This document shows, piece after piece, positions 32,556 through 42,749 of a stretch of DNA of 64,000 nucleotides (positions within the stretch are counted from its first letter, which is position 1; the number at the start of each line of letters is the position of its first letter). This DNA comes from Ariolimax columbianus (lineage: Eukaryota > Mollusca > Gastropoda > Stylommatophora > Arionidae): contig JAVGWX010000019.1 in NCBI GenBank assembly GCA_036924085.1, forward strand, positions 16,319,131 through 16,383,130, given 5' to 3'. Both the position numbers and the translations under genes were made by a program. The notes beneath the pieces were generated by a model. That model was given only the letters and a program-made list of their open reading frames with translations. It had not been told where the DNA came from and searched no databases.

Positions 32556-33464
32556 CATAAAACTGCATCAATTGTTTCCTTTCTGATCAACAGAAAAAGA
32601 AATACCGGGCATGCCTGAACATAAACCATCATGGAGTCAAACGCATGTTCTCCCGTACCTTCTGCTATTAACCCAGCCCATATTTCCAAACGTGTCCCAA
32701 ACCGTTTAGCTGTTTTCTTTCTAATGATTGCGCCGTTTGTAAATGTATATATTTTTATTTGGCCGAAATTGTTTGTTAGCGTTTTATTTAAATCGCTGCT
32801 TGTCTTGTGTACTAGATATATAAATATCATTGAAACCGTTTCGTCCAGTAAAAGTGTATCCATTCATATGGAAAGTATTTGAAACCGTACAAGAATAGCT
32901 CCTTTCATGGCTTTGAATCGTATCGTTAAATACACCATGACACCGTCACTATAGCCAGGTTTCACCTAGTTGAAATGAGGTCAGGAAAGGTGGGTTAAAT
33001 TAATGCAAAACGTAGGCTTTGCTGACGCAAGGATTTTATCTGAGATTATTTTACAGGTGTGGGTGTGTCTCAGACTCGTTCTTCACCAGATACGGTTGAA
33101 TTTGCGTTGATTCTTATGTACTTATGGAAATGAAATAGTTTAAAAGTCATTTGACTAATTCTGTTTCTTCTCATCGACGCTGGTATGTTGAAAACGACAG
33201 AACATTAAACCATATGTCTTCCAACCGAACTTTTTCTAATATGGTGGAAGTTCTTGGTCTGTTATTGCTGTCCAAGCGTAACTGGGTAGTCCTAGTGGTC
33301 TGGATTCTTGGATTTTGGTTTCCCATAGTTGTGGTGATAGCTAGCTTGCTTTCTTTTATTCTGTATACACAACCAACCCTCTGATGCTGAGGATGCTGTA
33401 ATCCAGTTTGAAGGGATTTGGTGTCGAGATCTTGACGCCATTCCTTGCTGCGGGCCTTCCTATT
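32556..33464. other. No confirmed gene
   Basis: Overlapping open frames of 83 codons (+, 32631-32882) and 102 codons (-, 32555-32863), and a 77-codon frame (33151-33384) with a hydrophobic stretch VVLVVWILGFWFPIVVVIAS. No family recognised; a small membrane peptide cannot be excluded. Confidence 0.3.
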
Positions 33465-33705
33465 TGATCATTGTCTTATCTTAATACTTGGTCCTTGTCC
33501 TAACTTAATACTTGGTCCTTGTTCTAACTTACTACTTGATCCTTGTCCTAACTTAATACTTGGTTCTTGTCCTAAATTAATACTTGGCCATTGTCCTAAT
33601 TTAATACTTGGTCATTGGCCTAATTTAATACTTGGTCCTTGTCCTAACTTAATACTTGGTCCTCGTCCTAACTTAATACTTGGTAATTGTCCAATCTTAC
33701 TATGA
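33465..33705. repeat. 24-bp minisatellite, about 10 copies
   Basis: TTGTCCTAACTTAATACTTG plus GTCC repeats with substitutions. Confidence 0.93.
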
Positions 33706-33734
33706 ACCTCGATCCTAACTACTCGACCTTATAC

Positions 33735-33905
33735 TTCACTACTGGACATTGCCCTTTACTGCTGGACATTGCCATTTACTGCTGGACATTGCCCTTTACT
33801 GCTGGACATTGCCCTTTACTGCTGGACATTGCCCTTTACTGCTGGACATTGTCCCTTCCTACTGCGGATTGGCGTTCCTTTACTACTGGACCTTGTCCCT
33901 TCGTA
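33735..33905. repeat. 20-bp minisatellite, about 7 copies
   Basis: TGCTGGACATTGCCCTTTAC repeats, then decays (TACTGGACCTTGTCCCTTCG). It resembles the neighbouring 24-bp unit (TACTTGGTCCTTGTCCTAAC), so the two arrays probably share an ancestor. Confidence 0.9.
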
Positions 33906-33924
33906 CTATTGATATATATATCAG

Positions 33925-34814
33925 GCCAGGTCACGTGATCCCGTAACCAGTGAGTTCGTTGAGGCACACATGAAAACATCCTTACAACTCCACGACACCC
34001 TTCTCTGTCAGCGGCCGCTGCATCTTCTGGTCAGAGATTGGTCCATTCGTTTATGTTGTTCTCCCACCTCTTTTTAGGCCGGCCTCTTCGACGTCTGCCT
34101 TGAACTTTTCCTCGCAGGATCGTATTTGCAAGACCATTTGATCTAGATATGTGATCGTACCAAGCGAGTTTCCTTCTTTTGACAGTTGCCAAGAGGTCTT
34201 CAAAAGGCCTTGTAATTCTATCTCTATTTCCTAATTTGTAACTCGATCTTTGTACGTGACGTTTAAAAGTCTTCGGAAACATCTCATCTCTAAAGCCTGC
34301 ATTCTCGCTGAAGGTCAGCTGTAACTGTTCATTTCTTACATGCATAGATTAATATTGACAGGACCAATGCACACATTAATCTGATTGTCGTGCATAATGC
34401 TAACGGTTCATCTTGCCAGATTTTGTTAAGCCGTGCAAGCGCCGCTATTGTCTGTGCTATTCTGGCCAACACTTCACATTTTGATCCTTCATCACTGACA
34501 ATCGACCCAAGATATTTAAAACGGTCAACCACTTCGAGTTACTGATCATTAACTTTTATCCTGCTGTTGAAGCCCTCGGCGTTGTTGGTCATTAATGGTG
34601 TCTTTCCAGCTTTTATCTCCATACCATAGTCAAGAGCTGTTTGAACGAGCCTTCTGACCCATTCCTGGAGTTCTGCTTCTGAACCCGTCAACCCGTCGAT
34701 ATCATCTGCAAAACGAAGGTTGGTAATCGTTCGGCCCCCTATCTTGACAGTACCAACGTGACCTCCAAGTGCCTCACTCATAATTCCCTCAAGGAATATA
34801 TTGAAAAGAGTTGG
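33925..34814 (-). pseudogene. LINE-R reverse transcriptase, 3' part (copy 2)
   Basis: Minus-strand pieces in order are SPTLFNIFLEGIMSEAL, LRFADDIDGLTGS (catalytic [FY]xDD box as FADDI), KYLGSIVSDEG, LSILIYACK, TVKRRKLAWYDHIS and RRRRGRPKKRWENNI. These are the palm, thumb and basic tail of a non-LTR RT. The catalytic Asp pair is kept, but stops at about 34540, 34335 and elsewhere break it. Retroposon B splits the RT just after the VRQGCTLSPT motif, and the upstream remainder is at 35191-35292. Confidence 0.92.
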
Positions 34815-35180
34815 GGATCAAGTTGCTGAGCAGCGCATGAGCTGCAGGGGTCAGTGACCCATAGCTGACTGCTAGCGTCAGGGCCAGCGAACCATAGCTG
34901 CCAAGACCCTTCTACACCTCCACGCGGTGATCCTGGATAACAGGCTGCAGCAGGCAGACTGGCTAAGGAGAAGGGATCGAAGAGGGAATGCTAACCCGGT
35001 ACTCAAAAAATGTTTGCTGAAGTCGGATGTGTTGGTCCGAAATCTGCAAATATCGCTGCCAAGCTGTAAACTACGACACATCGCATTCCGTTCTCTGGAC
35101 TGCATTCTCCTACTTAAGCCCTTTCAGAGTTTGGTAGTGGGAGATTGAGAACGAACGAAGAAGAAGAAGAAGAAGAAGAA
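34815..35180 (+). mobile_element. Retroposon B copy 2
   Basis: 366 bp, start GGATCAAGTTGCTGAGCAGC, end TTGAGAACGAACG plus a (GAA)n tail. It lies inside the RT frame of LINE-R. The flanks repeat a short target: GAAAAGAGTTGG (34803-34814) and GAAAAGTTGG (35181-35190), which differ by two bases. Same length and structure as the 9.1 kb copy. Confidence 0.9.
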
Positions 35181-35190
35181 GAAAAGTTGG

Positions 35191-35292
35191 AGAGAGTGTA
35201 CACCCCTGTCTCACACCAACTGATGTTCGAAACCAGTCCCCTCGTCTCCCATTCACAAGAACTGTGCTTGACGCCTTGTCATACAGATGTTC
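35191..35292 (-). pseudogene. LINE-R RT, upstream remainder
   Basis: Minus strand reads YDKASSTVLVNGRRGDWFRT then SVGVRQGCTLSP, continuous in sense with the RT part beyond the retroposon B insertion. Ends at a (TA)n tract. Confidence 0.85.
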
Positions 35293-35489
35293 AAAGGACC
35301 TCTATAATATATATATATATATGTCTACACACACATACATACGATCGGTCTCATGATAACTTAATCACGCTCACATATGCTCTCTTATACAATCTTTGTC
35401 CCTCGCAGCCTTTTTCTTTCTCTCTCTCTCTTACGTACTTATTCCTTCCATCTCTCCTAATCACACACTTTCTGTTATGTCGCTCTCTT

Positions 35490-35605
35490 TTTCTCGAACA
35501 CACACACACACACTCTCTCTCTCTCTCTCACTCTGTATTTCACACCCCATTACTCTCTCTCTCTCTCACTCTGTATTTCACACCCCATTACTCTCTTTCT
35601 CTCTA
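35490..35605. repeat. CA/CT microsatellite with short duplication
   Basis: (CA)n and (CT)n runs. CACTCTGTATTTCACACCCC occurs twice, 41 bp apart. Confidence 0.85.
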
Positions 35606-35802
35606 TTGCATCTATTGCACACCCTCTCACACTCCTGTCCTACCTCATAGTCATTCTTTCTCTCCATACACATAATGTAATCGTGCTAAAAGTGCAACAC
35701 CACCTTAACTCTGTCCGGAATGGCAGGATACTGTATCCGTCGCTGTAAACAAAAGAACCTCTTTAGTACCCGAGAACAATTAACGCCTTCAAGGAAGGAA
35801 TG

Positions 35803-35806
35803 ATAC

Positions 35807-35847
<41 letters not shown>

Positions 35848-35848
35848 T

Positions 35849-35890
<42 letters not shown>

Positions 35891-36090
35891 GGATGGATGG
35901 ATGGATGGATGGATGGATGGATGGATGGATGGATGGGATGGGATGGGATGGGATGGGATGGGATGGGATGGGATGGGATGGATATATATATATAAATGGA
36001 TGGATGGATGGATGGATGGATGGATAGAAAGAAAGATAGATAGATAGATATATTAGATAGATAGACAGACAGACAGACAGATAGACAGAG
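35803..36090. repeat. Compound GATA / GGAT / GGGAT microsatellite
   Basis: (GATA)n, then (GGAT)n, then (GGGAT)n with about nine pentamers at 35935-35980, then (GGAT)n, (GATA)n and (GACA)n again. Order is roughly symmetrical. Confidence 0.97.
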
Positions 36091-36360
36091 AGAGTGAGAG
36101 TGTGTACGTGTGTGGAAGATCTATAATTCGCTTGTTTGTGACCCATATCTGAACAGTATTATGACGGCATTGTAAAGGCTTAAAGCGAAAGCCAATGTTG
36201 TATGAAAGAGCGTTTGTCATAAAACTTTACGCAGACCGTAAGAGTCGATAGACGTAGGTTGTTCATGGTACTGGCAAACTCATCGTATAGGAACCATTGC
36301 ACTGCACTGCAAATGGTCGGCATCAGGCTGTCCTAAAAGTTGGTTGCGGTTTGTTTCCTC

Positions 36361-36900
36361 TTCTTCTTCTTGTTCTTCTTGTTGTTCTTCTTCTTCTTCT
36401 TCTTTTATCAACTAATGCTATGCTTCTAGTCCAGTGATGTTCCGGAAGGCCACTGCGTTTCAGATCTTAGCCGGTCCCCACCGTTTTTCAAGCATGGTCG
36501 CGCCTCCTGACCAGATTGCCCCTCGTTGGTTATCACAAGGGACCAGTCCTGGAAGATATGTTCAGATGTCTCCGGTTCCACATTAGCACGTGACGGTGTC
36601 TGTAAGGCCCATTCTGTGAAGGTGGGTCTTAACTCTGCAATGTCCCATTCTGAGTCTGAAGACCTTTATCTGCCCATCTCTGACAAGTTTGTCTATGCTG
36701 TCATTTTCTGACTTGTATTCTTTGTGATGGTCTCTCCATTTCGTCATCGTGGATCGTTTGATGAATGTCTTTGCTTCTTGAAAGCTCTGTGGGTGGCGCG
36801 TCTGCGTGCCGCTACTTCCGGCTTTTGCGAGCTCCTCTGCCTTCTCGTTTCCAAAGATCCCACAGTGGGCCGGAATCCACTTTAGGACTTGATATGTATT
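36361..36900 (-). pseudogene. LINE-N RNase H and C-terminal region (copy 2)
   Basis: Minus strand starts near 36895 and reads LKWIPAHCGIFGNEKAEELA (the conserved C-terminal RNase H motif), SGTQTRHPQSFQEAKTFIKR, VFRLRMGHCRVKTHLHRMGL and a degraded Cys region, ending ACTGGACTAGAAGCATAGCA and a (GAA)n tail (the CTT run at 36361-36410 on +). It is the better preserved of the two 3' ends and shows the 3' tail of this family. Confidence 0.88.
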
Positions 36901-36960
36901 TATTTTGACAACAACGTGATGTTACATTGTTTTCGTGTGAGAGTATCTTGCTCGGGGATT

Positions 36961-37319
36961 CTTCTTCTTCTTCTTCGTTCGTTGTCAATCTCCCACTACC
37001 AAACCCTGAAAGGGCTTAAGTAGCGGAATGTAGTCCAGAGAACGGAATACGTTGTGTCGTAGTTTACAGCTTCGCTGCGATATTTGCACCTTTCGGTCGA
37101 ACACATCCGACTTCAGCAAGCATTTTTGAGTACCGGGTTAGCATTCCCTCTTCGATCCCTTCTCCTTAGCCAGTCTGCCCTGCTGCAGCCTGTTATCCAG
37201 GATCACCGCGTGGAGGTGTAGAAGGGTCTTGCCAGCTCTGGTTCGCTGGCCCTGACATTAGCAGTCAGCTATGGGTCGCTTACCACTGCAGCTCATGCGC
37301 TACTCAGCATCTTGAACCC
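36961..37319 (-). mobile_element. Retroposon B copy 3
   Basis: 359 bp with a (GAA)n tail on the minus strand. TSD of 11 bp with one mismatch, GCTCGGGGATT (36950-36960) and GCTCAGGGATT (37320-37330). Confidence 0.92.
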
Positions 37320-37564
37320 GCTCAGGGATTGAGATGGCTTGGACTACGCTTTTGGGCTCTAATAGAATGTACGGTTAGGCAGATGGTGTACTGGACATGT
37401 GCTCCACTACATGGAGCGGCAGTAAATAGAAGATGTAAAGAGATGCAATCGTGGGTCATATGTTTGGCTGTGTCCTTCAATCCATACCTCTGTAGGGTTT
37501 ATTACCACTGTTATCCTATCACCAAACCGCCTTCAGTTTTCGTCTTCGGCTTTCGTCTTAAAAA

Positions 37565-37850
37565 GGACTCTTTACCGATGTGTCGTAGTTTTCAGGGAGA
37601 CTTCGATATCTGCACGTTTCAGCCCGACACATCCGATTTTAGCTTTTTTCTGGGTACCGGGTTTGTCTTCCCATCCTTATTCTCTTAGCCAGCCTGCACT
37701 AGTGCATCATGGTTCAAAGAGCCACCGTAGTATGGAACCTTGACCTGATGTGGATGGCTGATCCTAATGTAAGTGCCAGGCTAGGAGTCGCGAGCTGCTG
37801 TCAGCTGATTCACTTTGCTACACCTTCGGCCCTACCGCCTTCAGTAATAC
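37565..37850 (-). mobile_element. Retroposon B relative, divergent
   Basis: Its plus strand has TGTGTCGTAGTTTTCAGGGA, GACACATCCGATTTTAGC, TTAGCCAGCCTGCACTAGTG and GGCTGATCCTAATGTAAGTG, closer to the copy at 24.4 kb than to full B copies. Confidence 0.65.
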
Positions 37851-37914
37851 AAGAGGCATGTCTGTGCTATTTTATACCTGCATGTGTGGCAGCCACTTTG
37901 GGGGAATTTCCGGG

Positions 37915-37975
37915 GCATAGAATAGGACCACTGCAACCTGCCACGCATGTCGTGAAAGGAGCTCATCTGTTGCTC
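37915..37975. repeat. Motif H (GCATGTCGTRAAAGG)
   Basis: ACCACTGCAACCTGCCACGC and ATGTCGTGAAAGGAGCTC resemble 40026-40070, 44150-44195 and 49712-49755, and the reverse complement of the end of repeat D. Confidence 0.5.
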
Positions 37976-38114
37976 AGAAAAACTCATTATTGGTTACTTG
38001 CTTGATCACTTGATGTCCAGTTCCTCAGCTGGGGGTGTACCGCTGCCGGACCCAACGTTGTCTACAACGATCTCTACCCTGGACTATGGACAGCCAGTGG
38101 GCGATACGCTTTAT

Positions 38115-38285
38115 TTTAATATATCATTCTTCTTTTTCTTCCTCTTCTTCTTCTTTTTCTTCTTCTTCTTCGTTCTCATTTCGCCTCTAACAAGCTTTGA
38201 AAAGGGCTTTGCAAGTAGCAGGATGTTGTTCTGAGAACCGAATGCGCTGTGTGGTAGTTTACAGTTTGACTGCGATATTTGCACC
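38115..38285 (-). mobile_element. Retroposon B copy 4a, 3' half
   Basis: The minus strand carries the 3' half of retroposon B ending in a long GAA-rich tail (CTTCTTCTTC run on +). It stops at GATATTTGCACC and is joined directly to an oppositely oriented B piece. Confidence 0.82.
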
Positions 38286-38625
38286 CAGAGCTGACTACTA
38301 GCATCAGGACCAGTTACCTAGAGATGACTGTTAGCGTCAGGGCCAGTGACCCAGAGCTGACTGTTAGCGCCAGGGCCAGTGACCCAGAGCTGACTGCTAG
38401 CGTCAGGGCCAGTGACCCAGAGCTGACTGCTAGCGTCAGGGCCAGTGACCCAGAGCTAACTGTTAGCGTCAGGGCCAGTGACCCAGAGCTGACTGCTAGC
38501 GTCAGGGCCAGTGACCCAGAGCTGACTGCTAGCGTTAGGGCCAGTGACCCAGAGCTGACTGCTAGCGTCAGGGCCAGTGACTCAGAGCTGACTGCTAGCG
38601 TCAGGGCCAGTGACCCAGATCTGCC
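38286..38625. repeat. 33-bp array inside retroposon B, 10 copies
   Basis: GAGCTGACTGCTAGCGTCAG plus GGCCAGTGACCCA repeats. The same sequence is present once, or as a weak doublet, in other B copies (for example 34850-34885). An open 124-codon frame across it has no other support. Confidence 0.95.
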
Positions 38626-38860
38626 AAGACCCTTCCACACCTCCATGCGGTGATCCTGGATAACAGGCTGCAACAGAGCAGACTGGCTAAGGAAAAGGGA
38701 TCGAAGAGGGAAGGCTAACCCGGTACTCACTAATGGCTGCTGAAGTCGGATGTGTCGGACTGAAAGGTGGAAATATCGCTGTCAAGTTGTAAACTATGAC
38801 ACAACGCATTCCGTTCGCCGGACATCCTCCTACTTCCAAATCCCGTTTCATGGCTGGTTA
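38286..38860 (+). mobile_element. Retroposon B copy 4b with internal array
   Basis: Plus-oriented B body expanded near its 5' end by a 33-bp array, then normal B sequence (CCAAGACCCTTCCACACCTC, GATCCTGGATAACAGGCTGC, GAAGTCGGATGTGTCGGACT) to GGTTAGCGGGAGATTGAGAA, where a second array takes over. Confidence 0.85.
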
Positions 38861-39218
38861 GCGGGAGATTGAGAACGTTCAGGGTTTGGTAGTGTGAGAT
38901 TGAGAACGTTCAGGGCTTCGCAGTTGGAGATTGAGAACGTTCAGGGCTTGGTAGCGGGAGATTGAGAGCGTTCAGGGCTTGGCAGGGGGAGATTGAGAAC
39001 GTTTAGGGCTTGGTAGTGGGAGATTGAGAACGTTCATGGCTTGGCAGTGGGAGATTGGGAACGTTCAGGGCTTGGTAGCGGGAGATTGAGAACGTTCAGT
39101 GCTTGGTAGCGGGAGATTGAGAACGCTCAGGGCTTGGCAGGGGGAGATTGAGAACGTTCAGGGCTTGGCAGTGGGAGATTGAGAACGTTCAGGGCTTGGT
39201 AGTGGGAGATTGAAACCG
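38858..39218. repeat. 31-bp array from the retroposon B 3' end, about 12 copies
   Basis: GGGAGATTGAGAACGTTCAG plus GGCTTGGTAGC repeats. It is the single-copy GGTAGTGGGAGATTGAGAAC 3' terminal part of B, multiplied. Confidence 0.95.
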
Positions 39219-40385
39219 AACGAAGTCTTTCTAAAGGCTTTCACAAACGCAATGTCCAGCAAATTCTCAAGACCACAAGAATATGGTCAGAACGTCAAAT
39301 AAAGTAACCACTCCCCAATATAGTCAACAAGCTGGAACAAAACAACACTTGGTTAAACATGGCGGGGCCTGGCTATAGACAGACACAAGTCAACAGAAAG
39401 AAAGAAAATAAAAACGAGTTAGATTCCTGTCGTTGCAGGCTTCGTGTCTGCGGGCGAGGGCGGAGAGATTCCTGCCGTTATAGGGACTCTATATATAAGA
39501 AGACGCGCCAGGTGGGCCTTACAGGTGTAACCCGCAAGACGTTAGCTGCGAATCTAATCCAGGATGTGCCCGTGTCACCAGTGTAGAACAGGTCGTGGGA
39601 AAATAGAGAGGAGTTGGGAGGTGTTTCCAATAGTTGGGTACACATTATTCAGGTGTATGGCTCGGTTGGTCCACGTGCAATTAGAAATGTTGTTTTATTA
39701 CCCAGAAAGTGAAGACTCGTTGGAACGTTCAATATTAGAAATAACGATTTGGCTTTTGGCTTCGGCCTTTTTCTTTCAGGACGTTATTTAAAAAAATAAT
39801 TATTGCATTTTCCTGGACCTTTTATTGATTCTTGTACATGTGGTTAGAGTGAGCTTTCCTACCCTGAAAGAGGCATATATTTTATCCAGAATCAACAAGT
39901 GAAACGACAAGTAGATTACGCTCCGTATTATCGTTTGTGTATGGTTCATTAGCATTCATTTTGTGTTGTTTCTTGTCATGTTGAATACAGTCAAGTAAGC
40001 ACGCCAAATGGTGTCCGGTTTGAAAAGAATAGTACCACTGTAACCTTCTAAGCGTGTCGTAAAAGACGGCTAAAGAGGGTTGTTCGTAGGGGCTAGCACC
40101 TCATTATGTAAAACCCTTGCTGTTGAAACCACCACTACAAATGCTCATATACAGGATTCCGGTAGATGTAGTTGTGACCCTATGCTTCACATGGAACGAA
40201 CAGGTGAATCAATCAATCAGTCAATCATTTAGTTACAGTTTATCAATCAATAAGTCAGTCAGTAAATCATTTCATCAATCAAATATACAAATATGCCTTG
40301 CACCTATTTAAAATAATGTAATATAAATATAGATTTTACCAGGCAGTAGTTAACAAGTTGCCGTAATGTTCTCATATTTATCTTC
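39219..40385. other. No confirmed gene; contains repeat H at 40020-40150
   Basis: Two 75-codon frames (39359-39586, 39564-39791) show no domain. At 40020-40150 the H repeat (CCACTGTAACCTTCTAAGCG, CGTAAAAGACGGCTAAAGAG) is present. TCAA-type words lie at 40205-40290. Confidence 0.4.
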
Positions 40386-40387
40386 AT

Positions 40388-40450
40388 ATTAACCTAACGT
40401 CTTTATACTGTTTTAGAAGACTCTGCAGAGTCTGTATACAACCAGTTTAA
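40388..40450 (-). mobile_element. L2/CR1-like LINE 3' UTR remnant (copy 3)
   Basis: CTTTATACTGTTTTAGAAGA and CTCTGCAGAGTCTGTATACA are near identical to 8424-8470. Only the extreme 3' part is present. Confidence 0.75.
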
Positions 40451-41680
40451 TTACAACTTATATCACCTGCCCACGCATGTTTTCTGTTTTGTCATGTATG
40501 CGATACTTTAATTATCGCTGTGTACATATCGCAACCTATCAGCTCGATTGGAGTACATGTCTTGTACAAGTACACTTCAAGTCCACTTCTATATTTATTG
40601 TTTTATTTTGGTTTATGGTACCCGGCATCACGCCCGTCCCTCAATAATCGCCGTTGTGGACAGAGTAGCGCCCCCCTCCCCCATTGCAACTTTCCAGGCT
40701 AGTCGTAAGAGCTAGAATAAAGAAGGTTGTTCAGTAGACTAGCAACCTCGTCATGTAAAATACATTTGTGTAAACAAACTACCACAGCTAGAGTAAAGTA
40801 CTTGTGCACTAGTTGCCTGCGTCGTGCCATCTACAGTTGGTGTCATATACTCTGCAGGCAACGACATGGAAAAATAGTGCGATAAACTATAACTCAGTGT
40901 TATCAGTTATTGTTTTTTTTCAGTATTGCTTGCATATAAGATAAATGTTATGTCATCAACTAAACGATGAAATGAAGAGGAACTATATATTTTGTGTTAT
41001 GAGGTTTAGCATTTGTTAGGTGAAAATAACATTATATGTTATTTTTTAAGTTGTAAATAATATGTACATTATGTTGTCCATTGAATAGCACATAAATATA
41101 TATTTGATTAATTTTGTTGGCTTATCCCTTGGAACACTGGATGCTATTTCATGCTACCTTTTGTTTGAGCTCCCTCTGGCAAATCTGCATCTTTTCTAAC
41201 CACCTCTTCTACCCTTTTTTGTCTAATGTTTTTAGGCTGCCACTCATCTTTCTATTTGACTTGCAGGTCTTCACTTCAATCCATCCATTACTTGGTTATT
41301 TTTATTTGTTGATTGTTAGTTTTCTGAGAGTGCGTCCTATCTATCTCGACTTCGACCCATTTCTAACTACATTGGATAATTGTGTGTTGTCACATTTCTG
41401 TGGTTATTCAAATAGATCTGACCATCTAGCTCTAATTTGGCGACTGATATGTGTTAGTGAAGATGTACATCTCCATCTTGACGCTCTTAGTTGCATGCTG
41501 AGCTTCGCAGTCACTCATTGTGACTGTTTTCTTATAATTTAACCACAAGGTTTACATATTCAAGTTCTGATGTCTTAAATTAGAGTACGATTAATTTGTA
41601 GCGTATTTTTTGTAAATATTTTCAACCTGGGTATTAATATTTCATTATTATTATTATTGTTAATATTATTCAACTCTGGA
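40451..41680. other. No confirmed gene; 142-codon + frame at 41114-41542
   Basis: The AT-rich sequence holds one of the two longest non-repetitive frames of the window. It begins MLAYPLEHWMLFHATF, is rich in Leu, Phe, Ser and His, and has hydrophobic stretches (FRLPLIFLFDLQVF, LLGYFYLLIVSFL). I recognise no family, no signal-peptide pattern with a clear cleavage site and no neighbouring exon. A second H-like piece lies at about 40690-40800. Confidence 0.3.
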
Positions 41681-41689
41681 ATCGGATAG

Positions 41690-41800
41690 ACGATATTCCA
41701 AAGAAAGAAATAGACACCATTACCAGAACTGCTATCGTATGGACCACAGGAAGGCGAAAGAAAGGACGACGTAAGACAACTTGGCGAAGAACTGTCTTAG
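41690..41800 (+). pseudogene. LINE tail fragment
   Basis: Reads RTAIVWTTGRRKKGRRKTTW then RRTV, the basic 'GxRKxGRPKxTWRR' C-terminus of mollusc-type LINEs. Only about 35 codons remain before repeat D. Confidence 0.55.
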
Positions 41801-42255
41801 TCTTAGTCGACCTGTACTATTAAAAGGTTTAGATGAGGGGACGGTGTGGCCTAGTGGTTAAGTGGGACGGCTCACAATCCGAAGGTGCTGGGTTCGATCC
41901 CCATCACAGCACCGGCCGATACCCCGGAGAAGCAAACCCTTAGAAAATGCAGGAGGAAGCAGACCCTTACATAAAATGCATACTGAAGTCGGATGCACTG
42001 GGCCTTCAGGCGCAAAATAAAAACCACAGTGCAACGCACACCCGCTTTAGAGAATAGGGAAATAAGGCGAACGCAAAAAAACCCAACAAAACAAGGTTTA
42101 GATGGCCTTGTGCAGTTCCCAGCTCTGGCGTGAGCTGGATGTAGCCGGGGGAGGATTTACTGCTTTGCGGACTAGGCTCGAGCAGTTTATTACTCCACTT
42201 CGGAGGGTGGTTAACCGATGTGCGAGTCCATCTTAATAAACGCAGACACTGGAGC
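41800..42255 (+). repeat. Interspersed repeat D copy 3, split by SINE-A
   Basis: It starts CTTAGTCTTAGTCGACCTGT (as at 50768), is interrupted at 41836-42092, and resumes with GTGCAGTTCCCAGCTCTGGC, GAGCTGGATGTAGCCGGGGG and GTTAACCGATGTGCGAGTCC. The 3' end after AGACACTGGAGCGAAG is lost. Confidence 0.85.
41836..42092 (+). mobile_element. SINE-A copy 5
   Basis: Full-length, 257 bp, with A-box, B-box, body and A-rich tail. A perfect 12-bp TSD, AAGGTTTAGATG, lies at 41824-41835 and 42093-42104. The uninterrupted site can be seen in repeat D at 21583-21600. Confidence 0.95.
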
Positions 42256-42404
42256 GAAGAAAAATTCCATGGAAGAATTCTGTGTTGTGAATGTTTTATT
42301 ATTATTTTTATTACTGTCTGTATTATTAATATTATTGGTGGTATTACTGTGATTATTATTGTAAGTATAGTGAAAAGAGACCTTTAATATCCTTTTTGTA
42401 ACTA

Positions 42405-42745
42405 TGACAAAACACAACGAGGAACAAAATCTATATCTAAACATCACCAAGAACAAAATCTATACCTAAATAGCATCAATACCAAAATCCATACCTAAAA
42501 TCATCAATACCAAAATCGATACCTAAATATCACCAAGAACAAAATCTATACCTAAATATCATCAATACCAAAATCTATACCTAAATATCATCAATACCAA
42601 AATCTATACCCAAACATCAGGAAGAACAAAATCTATACATAAACATCATCAATACCAAAATCTATACTTAAACATCAGGAAGAACAAAATATATACCTTA
42701 ACATCACCAAGAACAAAATCTATACCTAAATATCATCAAGGACAA
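42405..42745. repeat. 29-bp minisatellite, about 12 copies
   Basis: CCAAAATCTATACCTAAATA plus TCATCAATA repeats, alternating with ACCAAGAACAAAATC and AGGAAGAACAAAATC subtypes. Confidence 0.93.
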
Positions 42746-42749
42746 GATA

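Noticed and set aside
30538..32586. 682-codon open frame as a protein gene
   Set aside because: It is a direct reading of a 30-bp satellite with a stop-free monomer. The opposite strand is equally open and no flanking domain exists.
35935..35980. Telomere-like repeat
   Set aside because: The pentamer is GGGAT, not TTAGGG or a known animal telomere unit, and it is embedded in GATA/GGAT microsatellites.
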